Positions 45,294 through 57,137 of a stretch of DNA of 64,000 nt are shown piece after piece. The notes under the pieces are model-generated. The model saw only the letters and a list, made by a program, of their open reading frames with translations, did not search any database and was not told the DNA's origin. The stretch is from Paramarasmius palmivorus (taxonomy: Eukaryota > Basidiomycota > Agaricomycetes > Agaricales > Marasmiaceae): positions 1 to 64,000 of the forward strand of contig JAYKXP010000005.1 in the NCBI GenBank assembly GCA_037176845.1, written 5' to 3'. The translations under genes and the position numbers were made by a program. Each line of letters opens with the position of its first letter. The stretch's first letter is position 1.

Positions 45294-48003
45294 TTAAATC
45301 ATCCCCATACCGTCCTCATCGTTGCCACCCCAGCCGCTGGCAACAAATTCCTCCTCGTGTGAAGGCGAATGAGGCGGAGACCGTCGCGGAGACGCCTCCG
45401 CTTCCGACTTGACGTCGACACTGGGCATCGACGCGTCTTTTGTACTTGAAGATTTCTGGGCAGGTGACGTAGTTCCCGCGTACCAGGTCACCTGTACAGA
45501 ACCGAGCATGGGTATACTGGTACCCTTAGCGAAACCCTGTATAGTTTTTCAATGCCAATATCGGAAAAGTATGTGAATGAACATACCTGCTCTGCAGCAT
45601 GGCGCGTTCTGAACGAAACAATAACGCCGCCATCTTCAGTTTGAGTTGCGTCCTCCAGCTGCCCGGTGGTCTGAAAAAGGTGGATGAGGTTCACGAATAT
45701 GTGACAGAAGGATACTATACAGACCTCGTACCAGTCCCGGATAGCTTGTAACCCGTCACTGCCTTCAGCTTTAACAAGCAGTTTCTTGGGACGGTTGTCT
45801 AGTTTCATACTGCCTCGCGGGGGCCCTCCGCGGAAGCCACCCCGGTGGAATCCCCGTGCTCTACCTCTGTAGGGCCGATAACCACCACCACCACCATGAT
45901 GTGGTTCAGGATCAGCAGGTATCCCCAATCTCGCAGCCTGTAAGATGCGTTGAGTGAGAATAACATTGCATTGAGCGACACAGAACTACCTCTGCTTTGA
46001 GCTTCTCTAGTTTCGCCTTCAGATCTTCCGTGCTCTCCTTTCCTTCCTCCTCGCCATTGACAGCACCGTGAAGATCCAACTCCTTATCTAAACGTTCTCG
46101 CTCCTGTTGTTCCTTATCTCGCGACACCGCTGAAGATTTACCTCCCGTCGTTATAGACGCTGAGATTGATTTCATCTCTTCGTCTATTGCTCGGAGGCGA
46201 CTCATTATTTCCTTCTTCTCATCGGATGATGCTTGGTCGAGAGAACTCATCTGCGATTTTTGTTCTGATATGAGTTGTTCTAGTTTCTGTTGTTTAGCGG
46301 CTATCGTATTGTGGGGAGCAGGTTTGGAAGGAGTCTGGGAAGGTTGAGGGGGTTTGGAGTCCGAGGTATCCTTCGTGTTTGTGCCGGAAACGATTGGAGC
46401 AGATGCTGCAAGCAGTCTCTGTCCAACTTGACCCTGACCTTCCATTGGCCGATGCCAGAAGACCTTTACGAATCGATTATTGAAGACTGCATCTTCTGAT
46501 TTCCAAGCAGAGCGCGCCTCTTCGTGAGTCGCAAAGCTAATAAGCGCTTTGTTGTGTGCTTGGTCGATCGCAACGTTAGTGACTGTGCCAAAACGTTTGA
46601 ACCAGTCGTTGACATGCTCAAGGCTCAACTTGTCGTCCGGTATCTTCTCTAAAACCAAGGTTTTGTCATTCCTGCGTTCAGGACGGAAGCTTCCTGGTTT
46701 GCCCCCTCGTCCACGACCCCGGAAGCCATTGTTCATTGGTCTTGGATATTGGGATAAGTCCGAAGGTCCGGCCATCTCGACGTCTTGAGGAGGATACGTG
46801 GAGGATGGGTGTGGCGGATGACTTTGGAAGGAATGATTGGGCGCGGAGGGATTGTGTGAGCTTTCGGACTGTGGAGGTACACCGGTCGGCGCGGGGCCTG
46901 ACGTCTGCGAGGATAGTTGGGACGAATGCGATGTGTGGTATTGGGGATTGGGAGTAACGTCACGATACGCAACTTCCGGTGTAAGATCCTGAATAACAGG
47001 CAGCTCACCGGGTGCGTTCGACATGGAGGTTCTGCCTTCCTCGTTCTGTGTTCGAGGAAGTACAGGAGGCCGCATCTGTCGATTGTTGCCCATGTGTCGC
47101 ATATCCATCCTTGCTTCATGAGGATCATAGGCAGCCGCAGGTCCTGATCCCATTCCAAAGCCGTTGAACATCGGCATGAAGGGCATTCCACCCTGCATCA
47201 TGGGTCCATTCATGTACATTTGTGCGGGGACGATTGCATCGTCTCCATGGCTGTACTTGCACAGCGCACCTCGTGAGCAGTAGCCGAGGTCTTTGGGCAA
47301 CATTAGACAGGCACGTTGAAGAGAATGTATCGCTTACTATAATAGTCTCTGCATATCTTTCTCTGGTCAGGTGGATTATATGCAGAATTTCGACCGGGTT
47401 GTGGTGGATATCCGTTACTTGAACCTCTCCCTCGCGAGCTTCCTCCTGACCGTGAGTCTCCTTCAGCTCCATAGCGGGAATATTGGTCCTCGGAGCTCAG
47501 TCGAGGACCTTTTGGTGGTCTGCCATTCTCGTTTTCTTCGTGTTCGAGAGGCCGCTTGCGTGAGTCGGAAGGCGTTAAAAGACCATCCAGCGGGATAGGT
47601 ATTCCACCGTCCAGGGATTTGCTAGAAGATGGAGGCGAAGAAGTGGTATAGGGTAAATAAGATTTCGACCGCAAAGCGGTGAATAGTGTTTCGATAAATG
47701 ATGGACACTCTGGGGCGCAATATAGTCAATAAGTGATACAAACATCTCAAGACTAGTACACGCACCTTTTTCAAGAAATTCGTCCAACTGTGCTGTAAGG
47801 TCATTTCGCAACTCGTTCTCCGGGATATTATGTTGTAATAATGCCAGAACGTAGTCTGCCAAAGCACCAGGTTCAGCATCGCAACTGTAAAAATTTGAAG
47901 CGTCAGTTACTTGCTCTCGAATAAAATTGGTTACACACATGGGTTCCAGAGTCCTGACAAGCCATGCCTTTAAATGCTGAATATTCGCTTGATCAAAAAT
48001 CAT
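45294..48003 (-). CDS. RBM26/27-like RNA-binding protein (PWI-like, CCCH finger, RRM)
   Basis: ATG 48003 starts MIFDQANIQHLKAWLVRTLEPM, continuing CDAEPGALADYVLALLQHN and LRNDLTAQLDEFLE, the N-terminal PWI-like fold of RBM26/27. Splicing then gives a CCCH finger, CRDYYNLGYCSRGALCKYSH (C-x8-C-x5-C-x3-H). An RRM follows (KTLVLEKIPDDKLSLEHVNDWFKRFGTVTNVAID...NRFVKVFWHRP), then a charged coiled coil (KQQKLEQLISEQ...), RGG-like GFHRGGFRGGPPRG, and a second RRM-like segment near the end. It finishes GGNDEDGMGMI. Homologues (fission yeast Rmn1) act in nuclear RNA surveillance with the MTREC/PAXT complex. It shares a 216-bp divergent promoter with the helicase gene. Confidence 0.85.
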
Positions 48004-48219
48004 CGAATCCCGTGAATTTCTGGAGCGATATTTGCGCCACCAAGAGTAAGAAGGAATAACGGCCTGAGCGGTCGAGAATGTTGAGTGACGACGGTACTAA
48101 GCAAAAGTACGAGCGTGGTAATATCGAGCACGTGAACCTCGCGTTGGTGAACGCGTCCAAGTCTGGGAAACGCATTCTCTTCTTTTTCATTCCCATCTTC
48201 TTGCTTTCAACTTCTCGCT

Positions 48220-51200
48220 ATGAGCTCAGATGATTACTACGATACCGACCCCGACGAAGCCGTTCTAGGAGAACTAGATGCTATTGAAGCGGCTCAAGCA
48301 TCTTCCTCGACATGCCACAACAAGCGTCCAGCAATTACTAAAGAGGATTCGTTCTTTGACGATTCCTTCAACTTTGACGAGAGAGAACTCGAAAACCTTG
48401 ACAAAGTTATAGAAGAAGCATATCAAAGTCAACCCGTACATCGCCCTGTCCCACCCAAAGTCTCGTCGCGAGGATCCTTGCAGACTACACTATTTGGAGA
48501 CGTTATCCCCGCCGAAACATCGAACAAGTCAAGAACCTTTAATAGGACTACGTCCAAGAACCAGAGCAAGCCACCTCAAGAAACAAAGAAGTGGGATCAT
48601 ACAGAATTTGCAAAGTCGGGTTGGAAGAAACCCAAAGCAAAGGCTAAGGCGAGGGTTGATGATGCAGAGGAAGATATAGAAGATGAGGCACCCGAGTTTG
48701 AGCAGTTTCCAGCGCCTTTTATCTCAGGTACGACTCCCTCTACTCTCGGAGACCCATATACTCATGAATACTTCTACAGTTGGGTGCGTCCACTTTTCTA
48801 TTTCGTTCACATTACTATGTAGACCTTACTGTTCATACCATACCACAGACCGGTATGCTTCAGCTTAATCACATCAATATACTGTGCTCAAATCTGGTCA
48901 GCCTCCCCCGATGAAGTTGAAACCTGATCTATTGGAAGCCAAACATTGGATTTATCCCCTCAACCAGCCCAAGCGCGACTATCAATTTAACATTGTCAAG
49001 CATGCGCTGTTTGACAATACTATCGTCGCTCTGCCTACGGGTTTGGGGAAGACATTTGTGGCTGGAGTTATTATGCTCAATTGTATGTCATCATTTCGTA
49101 CAAGATCATCACATTGCTCATTCAGTCAGTCTATCGGTGGTTCCCTGAAGGAAAAGTGGTGTTTGTTGCACCGACGAAGCCTTTGGTAGCCCAACAGATC
49201 GAAGCATGTCATCGGACATGCGGGATACCTGGCAGTGACGCTGCAGAAATGACGGGCCAGGTACCAAAAGGAACAAGGAACAGGCTGGCAAGTAATAGTT
49301 TCTTTGCTTACTACGTGTTCTGACTGGTACGACAGTGGAAATCAAAGAGAGTTTTCTACATGACACCTCAGACTTTGATGAACGACCTTGTGTCAGAGAA
49401 CTGCGATGTTCAGGATATCATTCTCCTCGTCGTTGGTGCGTCTGGTAATTCATGGACAATTCGAGCTTGAGCTCAATTGCTTGCTTAGATGAGGCTCACC
49501 GGGCTTCTGGGGGTGACTATGCGTACAATCAAGTCGTTCGATACATGATGGCAAAAAACCCTCATTTTCGTGTGCTAGCCCTTACTGCCACCCCCGGAAG
49601 CACCCCAGATGCAGTGCAGAATCTGGTCGATGGCCTTCATATCAGCCGCATCGAAATCCGAGACGAGAACAGTTTAGACCTGAAACAATACATCCACGAG
49701 AAGGTATAAGTTTTCCCTCGATGCATTCTCGTTATTAACTCTGTTGCAGGAAGTGAAACAGCATATCATCGCCATGTCTGGGGATGTCATTAGTATACGC
49801 GAGCACATTCTGAAAGTCATGGATGTAAGTGTTTCGTCTGTTCATTGCATCTCTTCCGAATAGCTGATTGCGATTGTAGCATTTCGCAAAGTCGCTGATG
49901 GCGAGCGGCATCATTCACCATGTCAATCTTCAACGAGTGCATCCCTACTTCTTTCAGCATAAGGCACAAGAGTTGAAGCAACCCCAAAAGTGGGCATACA
50001 GTCCTCTACACAGACTATCGACGCTGGCACGTGTACTGGGATATCTGGTTCGTACGCAACTAGCCACTTACTGGAACTTCGTGTTACTCACTTATAGTAG
50101 GTCGAAGGCACCATCGGGATGTGCTACACTGCAATGCAGAAATTAATGACAGAAGCCAGCGAAGAGCAAGGAGAGAAACAGAAGACAAGTAAAGCTACAG
50201 CAATAATCAAGCTTCCTTCGTTTATGGACGCCATGCAAGAGCTAGAGAAGCAGAAACAGCGAGGATTCGCGAACCACCCGAAGATGGAGAAGATGCTGCG
50301 ACTTATCATCGACTATTTTGGCCAGAAACTACCAGAGCCCGGTGCTGATCAACAACCAGAGCAGTCAAAGGCGATGGTGTTTGTGACGCATCGAGAAGCT
50401 GTCGACGAAATCGTGGCGGCCATGGACGCACATCGGCCTCTCCTTCGTGCGAGCAAGTTTATTGGGCAGGGAACTGATGTTCGTGGGCAGAAAGGCCAGG
50501 CACAAAAGGAGCAGTTAGAGGTAGCGTCGAACACTCCCGATACCAGAAAACAATAGACTGAGCCCACCTAGGTCATCAGAAAGTTCAAAGCCGATGAATT
50601 TAACGTTCTAGTTGCAACCTCTATCGGCGAAGAAGGGCTGGATATCGGAGAGGTTGATTTGATCATCTGTTATGACGCGCAGAAAACTCCAATTCGGATG
50701 GTGAGCTCTCTGCTAAATCAACACCCGCATCATTTTCATGCTTTCCTTAGCTTCAACGAATGGGTCGTACCGGGCGTAAACGCGCTGGAATCGTTCACGT
50801 ATTGCTCTCCGAAGGTCGCGAAGAGCAAAACCTTGAGAAGGCCAAAGCGACGTATAAAGAAGTCCAAAAGTCCATCGTACGCGGAGACCAGGTGGTCTTT
50901 TATGATGACGTGGAACGCCTTCTGCCGGAGCACATACGTCCGCAATGTGTTGAAAAACAAATGGAGACTCAGGAGTATGTAAGGGAGCCTACAGGGAGAT
51001 CCAAGAGCGCCGGTACGGGGACGACTGGTGTCAAGAGGAAGAGAAACGACGATATTGGAAGAAATATGCCACCAGGCGCGAGCACAGGTTTTGTGAGCGT
51101 CGCCGAGCTCGTTCAGAAGGGGAAATCAAAGAAACAAAAGCCAAATGTTTCTCGCCCAACACTCCGTGATTTCAATGACGCCGCGGGTGAAGACGATGAC

Positions 51201-52753
51201 ACGGATCGAGAACTCGAATCTGGTCTCCTCGCTCCTCCTCCAACCTCTCGGCTTTTGAAATCGACTTCGACTGCGGCTTCTTCGTCAATAAAGGGAAAGC
51301 CCAAGTTACGGAAATCGAAGACTATGCCGGCGGAAGGCCCAAAGAAGGCCAGTAAATCGCGGAAGAAAAAGGAAGACTTGGATGTGCTGACTTCGAGCCA
51401 ATTCGAGAGCAGAGGCATGGACGACTCTGACGACATGGACATAGAAAGAGGACTTGACCTACCCAAATCATCTCCGCCGTCGTCGAAAGACTCAGTCCGC
51501 GCTGGATCATCAGAACGTGCAGCTGTCGACGGAGGTGTAATTGACATCAATACAACAGACGACGACGAACCGTTAGGTTCGTGAACCGCTCATTATCGGA
51601 AATTGCTTCTCTTTTTGACACGGAATCCATTAGCTCAAAGTTCCAAGCCCAAGTCTACACCCAAAGGTTCTCTCCGAAAGACCCGGCCAACTCAAGTCAT
51701 TAATCTGTCCGATTCAGAATCTGGGGAATCCATAGGTCAGTTCGAAAAAACAGTGATCCGTCTCCAGAACCTACTCATGTCCATATAGATCGTAACCTAA
51801 AACAGTCCACCAATGTCGACATTCCTTCTTCAAGCATGCGCCCGAATCAGGCCGACGACAGTATTGCATGGCTTGTTGAGAACGATGACGACGATGAGGT
51901 GTCATTTCAGATCATCGACTCGTCGCCAGTGGCTGGGAAGTCGAAAAAGCGGGCTTATAAAAGCCCATCACCTGGCAGAGGATCTTCACCTTTCGCGGCT
52001 GCAGACGAAGCATTCTATCAAGACGACGATTTGCTTTCACCAGTCAAAGGGAAAGGAAAAGCAAAGGCGTCCTTCTCTTGGGATGGAGATGGACCACCAC
52101 CTCCCAGTCAATCAGCGATGCCGCCTCCTGCGATTCCTTCGCGCTTTGTTTCCGCTTCGTCCCTATTGGCTTTCGATTCACCTCCAGAAGCGTCGTTCGC
52201 AATCAGACCTGCAGGTAAGGCAAAGAAAGCTGCAGTCGTTATTGGAGACTCCCCAGTCGCGGAAAGTCCTCTCGTGCAGAAGCGACGGATTCGGAAACGA
52301 ACAATGGATGAAACTGGGTCGCCGGTGCGCCAGACGAAGAAGGCACGGAAGCCTGCCATATCTGCGAAAGATAATCCTTGGTACGATTTCGAAGCGACAC
52401 ATTCTGGTGACGATGTCAGTGTGGGATCGTCCGGTGATGATGAAGCAGATCCACAGAGCGAGTCTGACAGACAATTCCTGGAAGAGTTGCCGGAGACACA
52501 GGTGTCTCCTTCATACAACCAAACCCAAGTCTATCGAAACTCGTTACTGACACAGGCTCCTAATGGTGCCTCCGGTCCCGCCTTTGCAACAAAGCCTTTG
52601 AGGAGGGCACCGTTTGGTCGGGGTACGATGAGTAACAAGCGCAGACAGGGTGTTTCTAGTTCGCCCCCTAGGGAAGGCGACGAAGACCCGGACGAGTATG
52701 AGTTTGGAAGTTTCGTCGTTCACGACGAGGCTGATATTTCTTACGAGGCATGA
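48220..52753 (+). CDS. MPH1: Mph1/FANCM-family DNA helicase
   Basis: A 3'-5' SF2 helicase that dismantles D-loops and stalled forks. ATG 48220 opens [16 protein letters not shown]. Helicase motifs are [31 protein letters not shown] (motif I), [11 protein letters not shown] (Ia), [12 protein letters not shown] (Ib), [17 protein letters not shown] (DEAH, split by an intron at 49440-49490), ALTATPGS (III), [11 protein letters not shown] (IV), [20 protein letters not shown] (V) and [12 protein letters not shown] (VI). A long acidic Ser-rich tail carries basic [11 protein letters not shown] patches and ends [20 protein letters not shown], usual for basidiomycete Mph1. More than ten introns. Confidence 0.92.
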
Positions 52754-52863
52754 TTGAACATAAGGTTGTTTTTCTACATGTAACATAGCGCACTGTATCA
52801 GTACTATCAACTAGCAATTTGTGAATATTCAATTTCTTGATATGACGCCATTTGTACGTTCGC

Positions 52864-54086
52864 ATGTTACGGATAACCGCCATCTCCTCCAGCTTGACCA
52901 CTTCTTTGAATCTCTTCCGCTGTGCTCATAGGTCACCTTCATTGCGTCGATATGCCACTGTATCTCCGAGTATCATCAACAACATCGGTCAACCGCCTTC
53001 TCCACCTAGCGGGCCTGCACTCGGCGATGTATCGCGTGCCGTGCCTTCTCAACTAGACGACAAGCTGCTTTCATCTCTTTCGCTGGATCAAGTATCTCTA
53101 GGGGATCTGATTCAACAATATGTTGATAGATCTGGACGAGTACTTGACGCGTCGCTCGTGTACGAGTCGCGTCCAACAGGCACGCGGAAGGTTAACTACC
53201 ATTCTGCGGATAAGGTCGGCGAGGAAGGACTCGTCTTGATTGCACATTGCATCAAGGATAAGAGTAGTGGGGAACACAAGGTTACGGTCTCGTCAGGCTT
53301 TGCTTTAGAAGTGCCTGCTTTGAATGGGAAGAAGGAATCTCTCGTTGTCACTTGCGCACATACGCTTGAAGAGGCAAGTTATTCATTGTTGTAACTTCAT
53401 TCTCAAATCCAATTTGACAGTGTTCTACAAGATTCGTCGTTCGCCCCTTGCTCTGAAGCAACATTCCGTACTCTCGGGGACCTTTGCAGTAGCAGGAGAC
53501 GGAGAATTACATCCCGTACATTCTGTCTCATCAGCCCTTCCGCGGTCAGATATCCTGCTTCTCACTTGTGATAAGCTTCCTGTCCGAACCCTTCCTATCT
53601 CCCCTTATCCAGCCCATCCACAGACGCCTATCTGGGCTCATTTGGTGGCTTATGATAAGCGTGACAACGATTCCGGCTGGAGTCCATGGGTAGGTGGAAC
53701 ATGGCGTCGATGGACACGCGGAGAGGTCAAGGGTTACCGAGATTTTGCTGGAAGAGAGAGCCAGGTATTTTTGGAATATTTGATGTTCCCTTCTTCTATG
53801 CTGAGTAGCCCTGCAAAGCCCGGGACGTATGACGCCTTATCGCATATGTTGTTTGCACCCTTGCCAACTCCTGGGTCCAGTGGGGGTCCTATTGTCGACG
53901 AGGAGTCGGGCGCTGTGGTTGGTATCTCTCTTGGGACGAGAATGGACAACCGGATTGAAGGAATACGAGGCTGGGGAGTTCCTTCAGAATGTATTTTTGA
54001 GGTAGGTTTTTCTTGTCCGTAGTTTTTTGCGCTTGGCCAACCGCATCCAGATGTTCAGTCTACCAGGTCTAGAAGGGAAGAAATAA
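52864..54086 (+). CDS. Trypsin-fold serine protease-like protein, likely mitochondrial
   Basis: ATG 52864 gives MLRITAISSSLTTSLNLFRCAHRSPSLRRYATV, an Arg/Ser-rich mitochondrial-type presequence. The first exon ends near VTCAHTLEE (candidate catalytic His). The middle exon has SDILLLTCD (candidate Asp) and LPTPGSSGGPIVDEESGAVVGISLGTR (GxSGGP, catalytic Ser). A short last exon after 54050 encodes MFSLPGLEGKK and TAA 54084-54086. The His-Asp-Ser order and the GSSGGP motif indicate a chymotrypsin/trypsin-2-like fold. About 370 aa. No PDZ domain is visible, so it is not a standard HtrA. The substrate is unknown. Confidence 0.8.
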
Positions 54087-55558
54087 AAAAGTTTTTTTTT
54101 TCAGTATGTATTTACGTCCGTTTCCATGCTATGTTGAGTATTTCCTCGGTATTTCCGATAAAGGTAGTCGGAGAAATGCCTCAATGACATTGTCCAATGA
54201 GATCAAGGCAGGGCGCGGAAATGCCGCATGCCGCGTAAATGACTCAATCAAATTTGCTGAGCTGATGTTTGTTACCTGAAGACATATATAAGGACTGCGG
54301 TGTCTATACAGCTTTTCCGTTCCTTCTTCGTTCCCTTCTCCCAGAGCACCAGTCCTGCCGTCGTCGTTGCCCTTCCTCAGTCGTTCAAGCACCATAAAAT
54401 TCTCCTGTTGTTTTTCTGAATTTCTCTAGTTCTATCAAGATCAACGTCGCTTCGCAGCTATATAGCAATAACACCTCATCTGGTTAGTCATGTTAACGGA
54501 GAAAAGGAAAAAAAAGTAATCCAAGCTCTGGTGTGTGCTCTTCACTTCCATCCAATCATCATCCTGATATTGGTGCACCTAGCATCCCAATAGATCTCAA
54601 GTTCACCTCGGAAATCACTGTTTTGTACACGTTCATTGTCGAAAACATTCTCCCACATCCAGTGCTCGAACCTTCTCCGAGGCCGCAACCATCTTGACCC
54701 GTCCTCTTTAGCCCTCATTCCTAACGTTGCCTCGCCCCCAACCACAGCACTGGTTATTGGAGCTCATCGCCATGGAACACATCTATTTTCAACCCAACCT
54801 TGTCCCGTTCATCTCCAAGGTCCCCGCCCCCTTACCGCTGTCTTCCACGTCTCATGCTCTATATAGTATAAGTTCCTGAGTAAACGTTGACTCGGGGAAT
54901 GTCATGCGCTTCAGGAACCGTGTGGTATGGCCCAACTGGGTCTCACGACCGCATTGAGATTACGACCTTGTCGTTATGCTCATTCGGTCTACGGGGACGC
55001 CAGAATGGTTTCAGGTCTTGGTCTTGATGGACCGGTCTCTAGCCTTCAGGAATACTGTGATACTGGACTACACGGCCCCGGAACGCGTCTTCTGCGGCTT
55101 GAACGGCGTGTGCAAGTTCCATGGCAATATTTGCTCCGCCAGGCGCCAGGCCGTCTAACAAATATTCCAAGAAGCCTTCTAAAGGTGTGAAATACTGTCG
55201 CTTCAAATTTACTATTCCTGTTTTTTTTTTTCCGTCCAGATCTACCTATTATGTGTTTAAATCCTTCAATCATAACATCTATTCCACATTCGATTCTTTG
55301 TGTGACTATCCTGAAATCAGCACCGGTAGGGCCGAAATAAATAATCTAAGACCTGCACCCCACGCGTAAGACTGACCTGGGCGCATGATCCACAGTGTTT
55401 CAAGTGGAAATCGGGTGGAACAAGGGGATAGCTGCGGCGTTGTGACTTGTCTTCGACGTCATGCGATGCCCAATGGGGAGGTATATAAAGGGTGTCTCGA
55501 CGAGGATAAAAGGACATATCTTGAACCACTACCACCAACTGCAAGAAGCTTTAACAAA
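54087..55558. other. Long intergenic region with an orphan TATA box
   Basis: A TATA-like catatatataagg motif near 54285-54295 is followed by a C/T-rich stretch that looks like a transcript leader, but no ATG-initiated frame downstream shows a family signature or plausible splicing. Frames such as MEHIYFQPN (54772) are short. It may hold a non-coding transcript or an unrecognised gene. The right end contains the metallothionein promoter. Confidence 0.4.
55482..55489 (+). promoter_or_regulatory. TATA box of the metallothionein gene
   Basis: TATATAAA lies 77 bp upstream of ATG 55559. A short distance upstream is a cgacgtcatgcg element. The arrangement of strong TATA and short leader suits an inducible gene. 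Confidence 0.7.
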
Positions 55559-55776
55559 ATGATCGCTGTAAGTCTCGCACGTTTACCGTCTACTCGGCCT
55601 TCTCACTTGATACTCACGGTAACAATCTTTAGACTGAAATGAACATGGTCAATGCCCACTGTGGTAATCAGAGCTGCAATTGCGGTGCAAAGTGAGCTGC
55701 CTTACTCTAGAACATCGCAGCCCATCCTCATCGTTTGTTTAGCTGCGCTTGCAAGCCCGGAGAATGCAAGTGCTAA
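55559..55776 (+). CDS. Metallothionein, 33 aa, three exons
   Basis: Exon 1 is only nine bases (ATG ATC GCT, 55559-55567). Exon 2 is 55633-55691 and exon 3 is 55743-55776. The product starts MIATEMNMVNAHC and ends NCGANCACKPGECKC, with seven Cys in a C-x4-C-x-C-x3-C-x-C-x4-C-x-C pattern, the classic fungal class I copper metallothionein spacing. It should bind Cu(I) or other soft metals in the cytosol through thiolate clusters. No signal peptide. The frame is invisible without splicing. TATA box upstream. Confidence 0.9.
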
Positions 55777-56108
55777 AGGCCTTGCTAAATAGCGTGCTGC
55801 GCAGCAAATATGTATTTTGTGACCACCGCAATGTAGTGTGTATCGTGTAGTCAGAAAATCTATGCCATTGAATGTGAGCAGGAATGCGGGAAAAGAATAT
55901 GAACAACAGCTTCATGGCCCAATCCACTTCCACTTCACCTTTCTGGAACACAAGAAACGTGGGGTAGGCTTCACCTCACGCTATTTCCGGTTAGCTCCTC
56001 ATACAAGGTTATGTCAAAAGTTATCGTCCCATTAAGTTTACCGTTTCTGACATATTTCTGAATCGAGACGGAATGTGATTGACAGTGATGATAATACAGA
56101 AACTTCTT
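55777..56108. other. Convergent intergenic region
   Basis: A 332-bp stretch between the 3' ends of the metallothionein and proteasome genes. It should contain both 3' untranslated regions and polyadenylation signals. No gene is seen. Confidence 0.5.
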
Positions 56109-56946
56109 CTAATCCATTCTACCCTTGAGCGTACGACTTATGACTTTATCCTTCGTGCTAATAGAACGGCGGCGTCAGTTAGCGGTCATCACTTGATAAA
56201 GCAGGCACCCACATAACATGAACCTGCACGCCCCAACCCGAATATGCATCGCGGTCAACGGCATTCAACATGGTCTGCGATATCGTCTCAAACAAATCCT
56301 CTGGCTCCAGATCAGGTTCCCATAGTCCTTCAGCAACACCATACAATTTCGAGCTGGCAGTTCCTGCGACAACAAAGTCCTTGGCAAAGTTCAGACAGCC
56401 GATCAAGTCTGTCGCTGCAATGAAGGGTTTAAGGCCACCTGATGGTGTTTTGGACATGCCGGCCATGACAGGTTCGATGAAGTAGGGACCAAAGCGGCGT
56501 TCGTAGAGTGTCGAAGAGACTAGGTGAGCGAAAGTTTCGGGTTCGATCTCGCGTTCTTCTTTGATGGTGTACATGTTGACTCTGTATCTGAAAAGTTCTC
56601 GCCTGCAGATCTCTATCGTAAGAGGGGGCTGAAAGGGAGATGTGGATCGGCTCACAGTGTTGTTACGTCTGTAGCAAGACCTGGTAATCCAAGATAGATT
56701 CGATCGGACACTGGGAAGATCTGGTGCAAGAGTCAGCGATTACCTGACTGCTTTCGACGAGAAAGAGAACGCACCTTTTGGAAGTTGGATGAGATTCCGA
56801 GAGCTTGGTTTCCTAGACGCAAATCGGAAGCGATAGCAACACAATCCTTCCCAACCATGGCTATGACGGAGCCACCGTTATATTCCATTATCGACTACAA
56901 TGACCGTTATTAATAGCATAATTTTGTGAGAGTAATTACTGACCAT
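56109..56946 (-). CDS. PUP3: 20S proteasome subunit beta-3
   Basis: A non-catalytic beta ring subunit. The first coding exon is only the ATG (56946-56944); after a gtcagt intron, the next exon starts [28 protein letters not shown], giving the family's standard MSIMEYNGG start. The rest has [70 protein letters not shown] and [17 protein letters not shown] final intron (donor gtgggt) leads to [15 protein letters not shown] and TAG 56109-56111. Reading through that intron would give a false end, [12 protein letters not shown]. No propeptide or N-terminal Thr, as expected for beta-3. Confidence 0.93.
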
Positions 56947-57137
56947 GATGGGCAAACAAAAGAATGAGAAATCAAGTGGAGAGAGAGTGCAGAGAGCAAT
57001 ACGCGTTCGCAAAGTCGGACGCGCGTCCCCAGACCTACCTAGCGTGGGAACATGTCTAGTCTTACCCAATCGTGGTCATTGCCTGGTAAAGGCGCACTTT
57101 GGCCTTGCGTGCAGTGGCCGGTATTCTCACCTTCAAA

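Noticed and set aside
51813..52550. 245-codon alternative frame in the Mph1 tail
   Set aside because: It overlaps the Mph1 C-terminal frame, which has the family ending [20 protein letters not shown]; the alternative is Arg/His-rich shadow sequence.
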